From positions 3,038,001 to 3,102,000 of the forward strand of contig NZ_CP072941.1 in NCBI RefSeq assembly GCF_018069625.1: a DNA stretch of 64,000 nt, read 5' to 3'. Source of the stretch: Streptomyces yatensis. Lineage in GTDB: Bacteria; Actinomycetota; Actinomycetes; Streptomycetales; Streptomycetaceae. Below the pieces are notes generated by a model. It ran no database searches, had not been told where the DNA came from, and saw only the letters and a program-made list of their open reading frames with translations. Position numbers and translations under genes: made by a program. Within the stretch, counting starts at the first letter, position 1; every line of letters begins with the position of its first letter. Of the stretch, positions 1 through 7,303 are shown piece by piece.

Positions 1-67
1 CCGATGGCGGTACGGCCCGTGTCGTACCACCCGCCGGGCGCAGCCCAATTGGCGGTTGTCCGCATCC

Positions 68-129
68 TTGACACCACCCTCCCCCTGCCTCCCTACTTAT
101 CTCTGCCCGACCCTGAGGACAACGTTGTC
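68..129 (+). promoter_or_regulatory. Promoter region and LacI-type operator of the first GH92 gene
   Basis: A TTGACA hexamer at 68-73 and an AT-rich TACTTA at 94-99 are the best -35/-10 candidates, although their 20-bp spacing is long. The perfect 12-bp palindrome GACAACGTTGTC lies at 118-129, 21 bp before the ATG at 151. The central CG and this half-site are typical of LacI-family operators. The same 12-mer occurs upstream of the second GH92 gene (10732-10743). No LacI gene is in the window. Confidence 0.6.
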
Positions 130-150
130 AGACTCGTTGAGAGGCTGCGT

Positions 151-3100
151 ATGCGACAGAGACGACCACAGAGACGATGGCGTGGGATCGGACGGACGGC
201 CCCCCTGGTGGCGGCCGTCCTGCTGGCGGTGACGGCCCAGGGCGGTGCGGTCGCCGCCCCCGCCGGCCCGGCCTCCGCGCACCACGCCGACCGCACCTTC
301 GCCTCGTCCTTCGAGTCGGGCGACCCCCAGCCCGACTGGCTCAACACGGTCGAGACCGGACCCGATGGCAAGAAGAAGGCGTCCGGCGTGGACGGAGGCT
401 ACTCCTCCGGGATCCCCGGCAATGTGACCGACAAGGTCACCGAGGTCCGGGCGAGCGGGGAGAACACCGAAGGCGGGGAGGTCAAGGAGAACCTCGTCGA
501 CGGCGAGCTCACCAGCAAGTGGCTGGCCTTCGACACCACCACCGCCTGGCTCGAGTTCGATCTGAGCGAGCCGGTGAAGGCCGTCCGCTACGCCCTCACC
601 TCCGCCAATGACGCCCCCGGCCGGGACCCGAAGGACTGGACCCTCAAGGGCTCGGCCAACGGGTCCGACTGGACGACGCTGGACACCCGTAAGGACGAGA
701 CGTTCCCCTCGCGCCAGCAGACGCGGGAGTTCTCCTTCGACGGCGCCACGGCGTACCAGCACTTCCGGCTGGAGATCACCCGCAACGCCGGGGACAACCT
801 CATCCAGCTCGCCGAGGTGCAGTTCGCGACCGGCGACACCACGCCGCCCGCGCCCACCGACATGCGCACCCAGATCGACCGCGGCCCGACCGGCTCCCCC
901 ACCGCCAAGGCCAACGCGGGCTTCACCGGCACCCATGCCCTGCGCTACGCGGGCACCCACAAGCCGGACGGCCGGGCGTACTCGTACAACAAGGTCTTCG
1001 ACGTCGACACGGCCGTCACCCGGGACACCCAGCTGTCCTACCGGATCTTCCCGTCGATGCCCGAGACCGATCTCAACTACCCGGCCACCCATGTCTCGGT
1101 CGATCTCGCCTTCACCGACGGCACCTATCTGAGTGATCTGCCCGGCGCGGTCGACCAGCACGGCGCCCGGATGAGCCCGCAGGGCCAGGCCGACTCCAAG
1201 ACGCTCTACGTCAACCAGTGGAACAACAAGGAGTCGCGGATCGGCGCGGTCGCCGCGGGCAAGACGGTCGACCGGATACTCGTGGCGTACGACTCCCCCA
1301 AGGGCCCCGCGAAGTTCCGCGGCTGGCTGGACGACGTCTCGATCGCCCCCAAGGCGCCCGAGAAGCCGCTGAAGCACCTGTCGGACTACGCGCTGACCAC
1401 CCGCGGCACCAACTCCAGCGGCAGCTTCTCGCGCGGCAACAACTTCCCGGCCACCGCCGTCCCCAACGGCTTCAACTTCTGGACGCCGGTGACCAACGCG
1501 GGCTCCACCGACTGGCTCTACCAGTACGCCCGTGCCAACAACGCCGACAACCTCCCCACCATCCAGGCGTTCAGCGCGAGCCATGAGCCCAGCCCCTGGA
1601 TGGGCGACCGGCAGACCTTCCAGGTGATGCCGTCCGGCGCGGCCGGCACCCCCGACGCCGGGCGCACCTCCCGCGCGCTCCCCTTCCGCCATGAGAAGGA
1701 GACCGCCCGGCCGTATTACTACGGGGTGACCTTCGAGAACGGTCTCACGGCGGAGATGGCGCCGACCGATCACGCCGCGGCGATGCGCTTCACCTATCCG
1801 GGTGAGGACGCGAGCGTCCTCTTCGACAACGTCACGGGCGACGGCGGGCTGACCCTCGACGCCGAGCACGGCGTCGTCACCGGCTACTCCGACGTCAAGA
1901 GCGGACTGTCCACCGGCGCCACCCGGATGTTCGTCTACGGCGTCTTCGACACCCCGGTGAGCGCGAGCGGCAAGCTGGACGGAGACGGCGGCAAGGATGT
2001 CACCGGCTACTTCCGCTTCAAGCCGGGGAAGGACCGCACGGTCACGCTCCGGCTCGCCACCTCGCTGATAGGCGTCGACCAGGCGAAGGCCAACCTCGAC
2101 CGGGAGCTGCCCGCGTGGAGGTCGTTCGAGCAGGTCAAGCGGGCCGCACAGACGGAGTGGGACAACATCCTGGGCCGGATCGAGGTCGAGGGCGCGGACC
2201 GCGGCCAGCTCACCACGCTCTACTCCAGCCTCTACCGGCTGTACCTCTATCCCAATTCCGCTTTCGAGAACACGGGGACGGCGGCCAAGCCCCGTCACCA
2301 GTACGCGAGCGCCTTCTCGCCGGGCACCGGGGAGAACACCCCGACCCACACCGGCGCGAAGATCGTCGACGGCAAGGTGTACGTCAACAACGGCTTCTGG
2401 GACACCTACCGCACCACCTGGCCGGCCTACTCACTGCTCACCCCCAAGCGGGCGGGCACGATGGTCGACGGCTTCGTACAGCAGTACAAGGACGGCGGCT
2501 GGATCTCCCGCTGGTCCTCGCCGGGCTACGCCGATCTGATGACCGGCACCAGCTCGGACGTGGCCTTCGCCGACGCGTACCTCAAGGGCGTACGGTTCGA
2601 CGCCGAGGCGGCGTACGAGGCGGCGCTGAAGAACGCCACCGCCGTGCCGCCCTCATCCGGCGTCGGCCGTAAGGGCATGGCCAGCTCGCCCTTCCTCGGC
2701 TACACGAGCACCGAGACCCATGAGGGGCTGTCCTGGGCGCTGGAGGGCTATCTCAACGACTTCGGCCTCGCCAATATGGGCAAGGCGCTCTACGCGAAGA
2801 CGAAGAAGGCCCGCTACAAGGAGGAGTCCGAGTACTTCCTGCACCGCGCCCAGGGCTATGTCTCGCTCTTCGACGACAAGGCCGGCTTCTTCCAGGGCAA
2901 GGACGCGGCGGGGAAGTGGCGCGTCCCCTCTGACAAGTACGACCCCCGGATCTGGGGCTACGACTACACCGAGACCAACGGCTGGGGCTACGCCTTCACC
3001 GCGCCCCAGGACAGCCGGGGCCTGGCCAACCTCTACGGCGGCCGGGCGGGCCTGGCCAAGAAGCTGGACACCTATTTCTCCACCCCGGAGACCGCCTCCC

Positions 3101-4011
3101 CCGAGTTCGCCGGTTCCTACGGCGGCGTCATCCATGAGATGACCGAGGCGCGCGACGTCCGCATGGGCAACTACGGCCACAGCAACCAGGTCGCCCACCA
3201 TGTGACGTACATGTACGACGCGGCGGGCCGGCCGTGGAAGACCCAGGAGAAGGTGCGCGAGGTGCTCTCCCGCCTCTACACCGGCAGCGAGATCGGCCAG
3301 GGCTACCACGGCGACGAGGACAACGGCGAGCAGTCCGCCTGGTACCTCTTCAGCTCACTGGGCTTCTATCCGCTGGTGATGGGCGGCTCGGAGTACGCGG
3401 TCGGATCGCCGCAGTTCACCAAGGCCACGGTGCATCTGGAGAACGGCCGCGATCTGGTGATCAAGGCCCCGCGCAACAGCGCGCGGAATGTGTACGTCCA
3501 GGGCCTGAAGGTCAACGGCAAGGCGTGGAACTCCACCGCGCTGCCGCACTCGGTGATCGCCAAGGGCGGCACGCTGGAGTTCGCGATGGGCGCCAAGCCG
3601 TCGGCCTGGGGCACCGGCAAGAACGCCGCGCCGTCCTCCATCACCAAGGACGACAAGGTGCCCACCCCGCGCCACGACCTGACGGTGCCGAGCGGTGGCA
3701 CGGCCCTCCTGGACAACACCTCGACCACCGAGGCCACCTTCGAGTCGGTGGACCTCCCGGTCACGGCGGCGGGCCGCGCGGTGCAGTACACCCTGACCTC
3801 GTCGGACCGCGGCAAGGCCCCGACGGGATGGGTGCTCCAGGGCTCCGCGGACGGCAAGCAGTGGCGGGACCTGGACCGCAGGTCGGGCGAGTCCTTCACC
3901 TGGGACAAGCAGACCCGCGTCTTCTCGGTGCGCACGCCCGGTACGTACGAGCACTACCGCCTGGTGCCGGACGGCAAGTCGACACTGGCGGAGGTCGAAC
4001 TGCTCGGCTGA
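151..4011 (+). CDS. Secreted GH92 family alpha-mannosidase with discoidin-like domains
   Basis: Predicted extracellular exo-acting alpha-mannosidase of glycoside hydrolase family 92, a calcium-dependent inverting family. The frame is open from position 4, but ATG 151 begins an Arg-rich signal peptide with hydrophobic core LVAAVLLAVTA, so I use it (1286 aa). Residues about 100-227 look like an F5/8-type (discoidin) carbohydrate-binding domain. The GH92 catalytic part runs from about 405 (RGNNFPATAVPNGFNFW) to 1170 and includes GHSNQ and GDEDNGEQSAWYLFSSLGFY, the family block usually written GNDDxGxMSAWYVFSALG. A second discoidin-like domain ends the protein. The GDEDNGEQ variant differs from the second GH92 protein here, so its linkage specificity may differ. 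A hairpin follows the stop. Confidence 0.9.
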   Translation: MRQRRPQRRWRGIGRTAPLVAAVLLAVTAQGGAVAAPAGPASAHHADRTFASSFESGDPQPDWLNTVETGPDGKKKASGVDGGYSSGIPGNVTDKVTEVRASGENTEGGEVKENLVDGELTSKWLAFDTTTAWLEFDLSEPVKAVRYALTSANDAPGRDPKDWTLKGSANGSDWTTLDTRKDETFPSRQQTREFSFDGATAYQHFRLEITRNAGDNLIQLAEVQFATGDTTPPAPTDMRTQIDRGPTGSPTAKANAGFTGTHALRYAGTHKPDGRAYSYNKVFDVDTAVTRDTQLSYRIFPSMPETDLNYPATHVSVDLAFTDGTYLSDLPGAVDQHGARMSPQGQADSKTLYVNQWNNKESRIGAVAAGKTVDRILVAYDSPKGPAKFRGWLDDVSIAPKAPEKPLKHLSDYALTTRGTNSSGSFSRGNNFPATAVPNGFNFWTPVTNAGSTDWLYQYARANNADNLPTIQAFSASHEPSPWMGDRQTFQVMPSGAAGTPDAGRTSRALPFRHEKETARPYYYGVTFENGLTAEMAPTDHAAAMRFTYPGEDASVLFDNVTGDGGLTLDAEHGVVTGYSDVKSGLSTGATRMFVYGVFDTPVSASGKLDGDGGKDVTGYFRFKPGKDRTVTLRLATSLIGVDQAKANLDRELPAWRSFEQVKRAAQTEWDNILGRIEVEGADRGQLTTLYSSLYRLYLYPNSAFENTGTAAKPRHQYASAFSPGTGENTPTHTGAKIVDGKVYVNNGFWDTYRTTWPAYSLLTPKRAGTMVDGFVQQYKDGGWISRWSSPGYADLMTGTSSDVAFADAYLKGVRFDAEAAYEAALKNATAVPPSSGVGRKGMASSPFLGYTSTETHEGLSWALEGYLNDFGLANMGKALYAKTKKARYKEESEYFLHRAQGYVSLFDDKAGFFQGKDAAGKWRVPSDKYDPRIWGYDYTETNGWGYAFTAPQDSRGLANLYGGRAGLAKKLDTYFSTPETASPEFAGSYGGVIHEMTEARDVRMGNYGHSNQVAHHVTYMYDAAGRPWKTQEKVREVLSRLYTGSEIGQGYHGDEDNGEQSAWYLFSSLGFYPLVMGGSEYAVGSPQFTKATVHLENGRDLVIKAPRNSARNVYVQGLKVNGKAWNSTALPHSVIAKGGTLEFAMGAKPSAWGTGKNAAPSSITKDDKVPTPRHDLTVPSGGTALLDNTSTTEATFESVDLPVTAAGRAVQYTLTSSDRGKAPTGWVLQGSADGKQWRDLDRRSGESFTWDKQTRVFSVRTPGTYEHYRLVPDGKSTLAEVELLG

Positions 4012-4020
4012 GCCGCTGGG

Positions 4021-4052
4021 CGGGCCGGGTCCGTACCCACGGACCCGGCCCG
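4021..4052. terminator. Hairpin terminator after the first GH92 gene
   Basis: A perfect 14-bp GC-rich stem (4021-4034 with 4039-4052) and a 4-nt loop start 9 bp after the stop codon. There is no U tract, as is common in Streptomyces. Confidence 0.75.
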
Positions 4053-4129
4053 TCCGGCCCGCCCGGCCCCGCGGAGCGCCCACGCGGCTCACGAGCGGCC
4101 GAGCCTGGGCAGCCCGTTACGGTAAGTCC

Positions 4130-4723
4130 ATGTCACATGCCTCCGCGCTCCTCGTCATCGATATGCAGAACGCCCTGGCGGCGATCTCGTACCGGGCCGC
4201 CGAGACCGTCGCCGTGATCGCGGGGCTGCGCGAACGCGCCAAAGCCGCGGGTGTACCGGTCGTGACGATTCAGCACCGGGGCGGTGAGTTGGAGGCTGAT
4301 ACGGACGGCTGGCGGATCGTGCCCGAGCTCACGCCCTCCGCTGACGAGACGGTCGTCCACAAGACCAGTGCGGACAGCTTCCTGCACACGGATCTCGACA
4401 AGACCCTCAAAGCGCTGGGCGTCACCGAGGTGATCGTCACCGGGTTCGCGACCGAGATCTGCGTGGACACCACGACCCGGCAGGCGCTGAGCCACCAGTA
4501 CGACGTCGTGCTGGTCGCCGACGGGCACACCACGTCCGAGCGACCCGACACCGGCGATTTCGCCTCACCGGAGCGGTCGATCGCCCATCACAACGCGATC
4601 TTCCGGCACATCGACTTTCCGGGGCGCCGCATCCGCGTAGTGCCCGCGGCCGAAGTGGATTTCGTCACCGCCCAGCGCTGTCCTCACCGAGGAGCGGCAG
4701 GGGCCGTCTCCTCACCGTCGTAA
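4130..4723 (+). CDS. Isochorismatase-family cysteine hydrolase
   Basis: A 197-aa member of the isochorismatase/nicotinamidase fold. The catalytic triad is visible: Asp11 in LLVIDMQ, Lys78 in VVHKTSADSF and Cys111 in GFATEICVDTT. Such enzymes hydrolyse isochorismate, nicotinamide, N-carbamoyl compounds or related amides, and the substrate cannot be told from sequence. It is a stand-alone cytosolic enzyme with no added domains. Its 3' end overlaps the convergent HxlR gene by 40 bp, so the two transcripts are antisense at their ends. Confidence 0.85.
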   Translation: MSHASALLVIDMQNALAAISYRAAETVAVIAGLRERAKAAGVPVVTIQHRGGELEADTDGWRIVPELTPSADETVVHKTSADSFLHTDLDKTLKALGVTEVIVTGFATEICVDTTTRQALSHQYDVVLVADGHTTSERPDTGDFASPERSIAHHNAIFRHIDFPGRRIRVVPAAEVDFVTAQRCPHRGAAGAVSSPS

Positions 4724-5061
4724 TCCAGCCGAGCCCGCTCGACCTTGGCCAGGTTCTCGGCCGACCAGGTCGCGAGCGACGCGAACAGCGGTGCCAGGCT
4801 GCGGCCCAGCCCACTGATCTCGTACTCCACCCGGGGCGGGACCTCCGGGTGATACGTGCGCAGCACCAGCCCGTCGCGCTCCAGTTGCCGCAGCCGCTGG
4901 GTCAGCACCTTGGGCGTGATCGTGCCGATGCGGCGCTGCAGCTCCACGAAGCGCTGACGGCCGTGTTCATGCAGCGTCCAGAGGATGGGCGTGGTCCAGC
5001 GGCTGAAGACGATGTCGACCACGGGGGCGATCGGACACGCCTGTTCCGGTTCCTTCGACAT
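4684..5061 (-). CDS. HxlR-family transcriptional regulator
   Basis: A 125-aa single-domain winged-helix regulator. An N-terminal Cys precedes PIAPVVDIVFSRWTTPILWTL, then RFVELQRRIGTITPKVLTQRLRQLE forms the recognition helices, a classic HxlR layout. ATG 5061 is preferred over the upstream in-frame GTG 5067 because AGAGG sits about 9 nt before the ATG but too close to the GTG. It is divergent from the NmrA-type reductase gene, with a perfect palindrome between them. HxlR proteins often sense quinones or electrophiles and repress such reductases, so local control is the likely role. Confidence 0.88.
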   Translation of the reverse strand: MSKEPEQACPIAPVVDIVFSRWTTPILWTLHEHGRQRFVELQRRIGTITPKVLTQRLRQLERDGLVLRTYHPEVPPRVEYEISGLGRSLAPLFASLATWSAENLAKVERARLDYDGEETAPAAPR

Positions 5062-5073
5062 AGTCACTTTCCT

Positions 5074-5085
5074 CTAGGTACCTAG
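5074..5085. promoter_or_regulatory. Palindromic operator between the HxlR and NmrA genes
   Basis: A perfect 12-bp palindrome, CTAGGTACCTAG, sits in the 96-bp divergent intergenic region and overlaps TAGTAT (5083-5088), the best -10 candidate for the NmrA gene. Both the position and the symmetry fit an HxlR dimer site. Confidence 0.6.
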
Positions 5086-5157
5086 TATCCCCACGATGCT
5101 AGCTTCACCGTGCCGCGGCGAGGACAAGGTCTGTCACTACGGAACGGGGAGTCGCAC

Positions 5158-6003
5158 ATGATCGTGGTAACCGGAGCGACCGGGAATGTCGGTCGGCCAC
5201 TGGTGGAGGTGCTCGCGGCGATCGGCGAGCAGGTGACGGCCGTGTCGCGCCGGCCCGCCGACCGGGAGTTGCCGCAAGGAGTACGTCACCATGAGGCCGA
5301 TCTGGCCGACCCAGGGAGCCTGCGACCCGCGCTGGACGGGGCCGACGCGCTGTTCCTGCTCTTCGCGGGCGAGTTGCTGGCCGGAACCGCACGGACCGGC
5401 GAACTTCTGGACGTCGCGCGGTCGGCCGGCGTACGGCGCGTGGTCCTGCTCTCGTCCCAGGCCGCCGGGACGCGTCCGGACGCGGTGTCCCACGCCCCCA
5501 TGCGGGCCCTCGAAGAGGCCGTGCGGGCGTCGGGGCTGGACTGGACAGTCCTGCGACCGGGAGGCTTCGCTTCCAACGCGTTCGCCTGGGCCGAGTCGGT
5601 CCGTACCCGGCGAACGGTCGCGGCGCCGTTCGGCGATGTGGGGCTCCCGGTCGTGGACCCGGCGGACATCGCCGAGGTCGCGGCGACGACGCTACGGGGG
5701 CAGGGCCACGCCGGGCGTACGTACGAACTCACCGGCCCGGCGCCGGTCTCCCCACGCGAGCAGGCGCAGACGATCGGGGATGCGCTGGGCGAACCCGTAC
5801 GGTTCACCGAGCTGAGCCGGGCACAGGCGCGTGCGAAGATGCTGCGGTTCATGCCGGAGCCCGTCGCGGACGGCACGCTCGACATCCTGGGCGAGCCGAC
5901 GGCCGACGAACAGCGGGTGAGCCCCGATATCGAGCGGGTCCTGGGCCGTCCGCCGCGCGCCTTCGCCGATTGGGCAATGCGCAACATCGCGGCCTTCCGC
6001 TGA
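5158..6003 (+). CDS. NmrA/QOR2-type NAD(P)-dependent oxidoreductase
   Basis: A 281-aa atypical short-chain dehydrogenase of the NmrA group, like E. coli QorB/YtfG quinone reductase. The N-terminal dinucleotide motif is VTGATGNVG, followed by DWTVLRPGGFASN and DPADIAEVAATTL, all typical of this family, which lacks the YxxxK catalytic pair. Start ATG 5158 has GGGGAG about 6 nt upstream. It is paired divergently with an HxlR regulator, as ytfG/ytfH-type pairs are in many bacteria, which suggests quinone or electrophile detoxification. That role is inference. Confidence 0.85.
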   Translation: MIVVTGATGNVGRPLVEVLAAIGEQVTAVSRRPADRELPQGVRHHEADLADPGSLRPALDGADALFLLFAGELLAGTARTGELLDVARSAGVRRVVLLSSQAAGTRPDAVSHAPMRALEEAVRASGLDWTVLRPGGFASNAFAWAESVRTRRTVAAPFGDVGLPVVDPADIAEVAATTLRGQGHAGRTYELTGPAPVSPREQAQTIGDALGEPVRFTELSRAQARAKMLRFMPEPVADGTLDILGEPTADEQRVSPDIERVLGRPPRAFADWAMRNIAAFR

Positions 6004-6042
6004 TCCGCGAACGCCCGGATGGGCGGATGGCCACCACCGCTA

Positions 6043-6095
6043 CTGCGGGGGCCGGGAGTGGTTCATCGACCTCTCCCCCCTCCCGGCCCCCGCAG
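6043..6095. terminator. Bidirectional terminator between NmrA gene and the Rpn tail gene
   Basis: A perfect 16-bp inverted repeat (6043-6058 with 6080-6095) with a 21-nt loop lies in the short gap between convergent genes ending at 6003 (+) and 6098 (-). Confidence 0.8.
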
Positions 6096-6097
6096 CG

Positions 6098-6343
6098 CTA
6101 ACCGTCGATGAACAGCTCCTCGACTCGGGAGGCGGTCACGGCCCGGTCCAGCCAGGTGTCGAGGAGGTCCAGATCCTTGCACGCGCGGACGCGCTCGCGG
6201 ACCTCGGCAGTGACCTCGAGCCCCCGAGTATTGAGGACCCGCAAGACGCTCTCAGCGCGGACCTCGGCCCGGGCTTCGGCCCGAACCTCCGCAAAAGCCC
6301 GCTGGGCGTGCTCGGAACGGAAGAAGTTCAGCAACGCGGACAT
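6098..6343 (-). CDS. Duplicated Rpn C-terminal domain as a separate small protein
   Basis: An 81-aa protein beginning MSALLNFFRSEHAQRAFAEV that matches the C-terminal part of the Rpn protein directly upstream, including GLEVTAE-RER and LDTWLDRA-TASR. Its ATG shares one base with the Rpn stop codon (TGATG on the minus strand), so translational coupling is likely. The copy carries a short EARAEVRAE expansion. The nucleotide run 6279-6348 is identical to 6506-6575 (70 bp), while the rest has diverged, which suggests a tandem duplication with recent gene conversion. It may be a dimerisation or antitoxin-like partner, or a decaying duplicate. Confidence 0.65.
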   Translation of the reverse strand: MSALLNFFRSEHAQRAFAEVRAEARAEVRAESVLRVLNTRGLEVTAEVRERVRACKDLDLLDTWLDRAVTASRVEELFIDG

Positions 6344-6575
6344 CAGGTGAACAGATCTTCGATGCGGGAGGCGGTCGCGGCTCGGTCCAGCCAGGTGCCG
6401 AGAACCTCCATGTCCTGGCACGACTCAATGCGCTCACGCGTCTCGGCAGTGACCTCGAGCCCGCGAGCCTTGAGGATCCGCAGGATGTTCTGGGCATCCC
6501 TTTCAGCCCGAACCTCCGCAAAAGCCCGCTGGGCGTGCTCGGAACGGAAGAAGTTCAGCAACGCGGACATCAGGT
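6098..6575. repeat. Tandem segmental duplication of the 3' end of the Rpn gene
   Basis: Copy 1 (6098-6348) and copy 2 (about 6343-6575) are direct repeats of roughly 240 bp. They share a 70-bp identical block at their right ends and are clearly diverged further left. Confidence 0.85.
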
Positions 6576-7212
6576 CGCTCCAGATCTTTCGTGCCGGGGT
6601 GTTGCCGAGTCCCGCTTCGACGAGCTCGGCGTAGATCGTTGCCTGATCGGGGTCGAGGGTGTTGAGCGCGGTCGCCAGTGTCTTCAGTATGGCATCGGCG
6701 TTTTCGCTCTTACTATGCGTAATCGCCGAGAAGATGGCGATCGGGAGGTCTCGGAGCACGTCCTTCGCGTCGGTGACGACGGGAGTGTTACCGGGTCCCA
6801 GAACCAGCGGGCGAACCGTCAGGGATGGATGAGCAGGGATGCCGAGCGTGATCGGGCGGGCGGCCCATCGGGCCGTCGTCTCGTCCGGGCAGAGCACGAT
6901 CAGCACTGGCTGGTGGCCGAATTTCGCGTGCATGTACGAGAGGTAGTAGGCCCAGGCCGCGGGCTTCTGCGGATCTCTTCTGCTCTGGGACTCGATGGCG
7001 AACAGATACGTGCCGTCGGCCTCCGTCTCGACCTGGAGCAGCGTGTCCACGCGTCGTTCGACCGGTGCGATCTCGGTGAGGTCGGGACTGACGACGAACG
7101 CCTTGCCCGTCTCGGGGAAGGGGACGCCGAGCAGTTGTCTGAGCGCTCGTACGATGGCCCCGGTGTCCTCCTGGAAAATCCGATGGAGGGCCTCATGTGA
7201 AGAACTGACCAT
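6343..7212 (-). CDS. Rpn-family (PD-(D/E)XK) nuclease/putative transposase-like protein
   Basis: A 289-aa protein of the Rpn/YhgA-like family, whose E. coli members are RecA-independent recombination-promoting DNA nucleases and toxic phage-defence proteins. The PD-(D/E)XK core is visible as VERRVDTLLQV (Asp56) followed by LFAIESQSRRDP (Glu74, Gln76), then WAYYLSYMHAKFGHQPVLIVLC. The C-terminal region contains an internal Met (DLMSALLNFF) that could start a short isoform. A near-copy of that region is the next cistron. No Shine-Dalgarno is visible before ATG 7212, and only 14 nt separate it from a very stable hairpin, so expression is probably low or conditional. Confidence 0.8.
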   Translation of the reverse strand: MVSSSHEALHRIFQEDTGAIVRALRQLLGVPFPETGKAFVVSPDLTEIAPVERRVDTLLQVETEADGTYLFAIESQSRRDPQKPAAWAYYLSYMHAKFGHQPVLIVLCPDETTARWAARPITLGIPAHPSLTVRPLVLGPGNTPVVTDAKDVLRDLPIAIFSAITHSKSENADAILKTLATALNTLDPDQATIYAELVEAGLGNTPARKIWSDLMSALLNFFRSEHAQRAFAEVRAERDAQNILRILKARGLEVTAETRERIESCQDMEVLGTWLDRAATASRIEDLFT

Positions 7213-7226
7213 GCGTCGAAAACTAA

Positions 7227-7267
7227 TGAGGCGAGGGCAAGTGCCGGTGGCACTTGCCCTCGCCTCA
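7227..7267. terminator. Very stable hairpin between the second GH92 gene and rpn
   Basis: A perfect 19-bp stem (7227-7245 with 7249-7267) with a 3-nt loop. It lies 36 bp after the GH92 stop and 14 bp before the rpn start on the same strand, so it can terminate GH92 transcription. If rpn starts farther upstream it would instead sit in the rpn leader. Confidence 0.8.
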
Positions 7268-7303
7268 CTCGATCGTAGGTCGCGACTCTTCGCGTTGACT
7301 CAC

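Noticed and set aside
97..2349. Very long open frames opposite strong genes, for example antisense to GH92, acnA and the galactoside operon
   Set aside because: They are composition shadows of high-GC coding DNA: residue content is biased, no family motifs are present, and the opposite strand is clearly coding.
6098..7212. Rpn-family gene as a complete mobile element
   Set aside because: Despite the transposase-like family name there are no terminal inverted repeats or target-site duplications around it. The tandem copy is a local duplication of the 3' end only.
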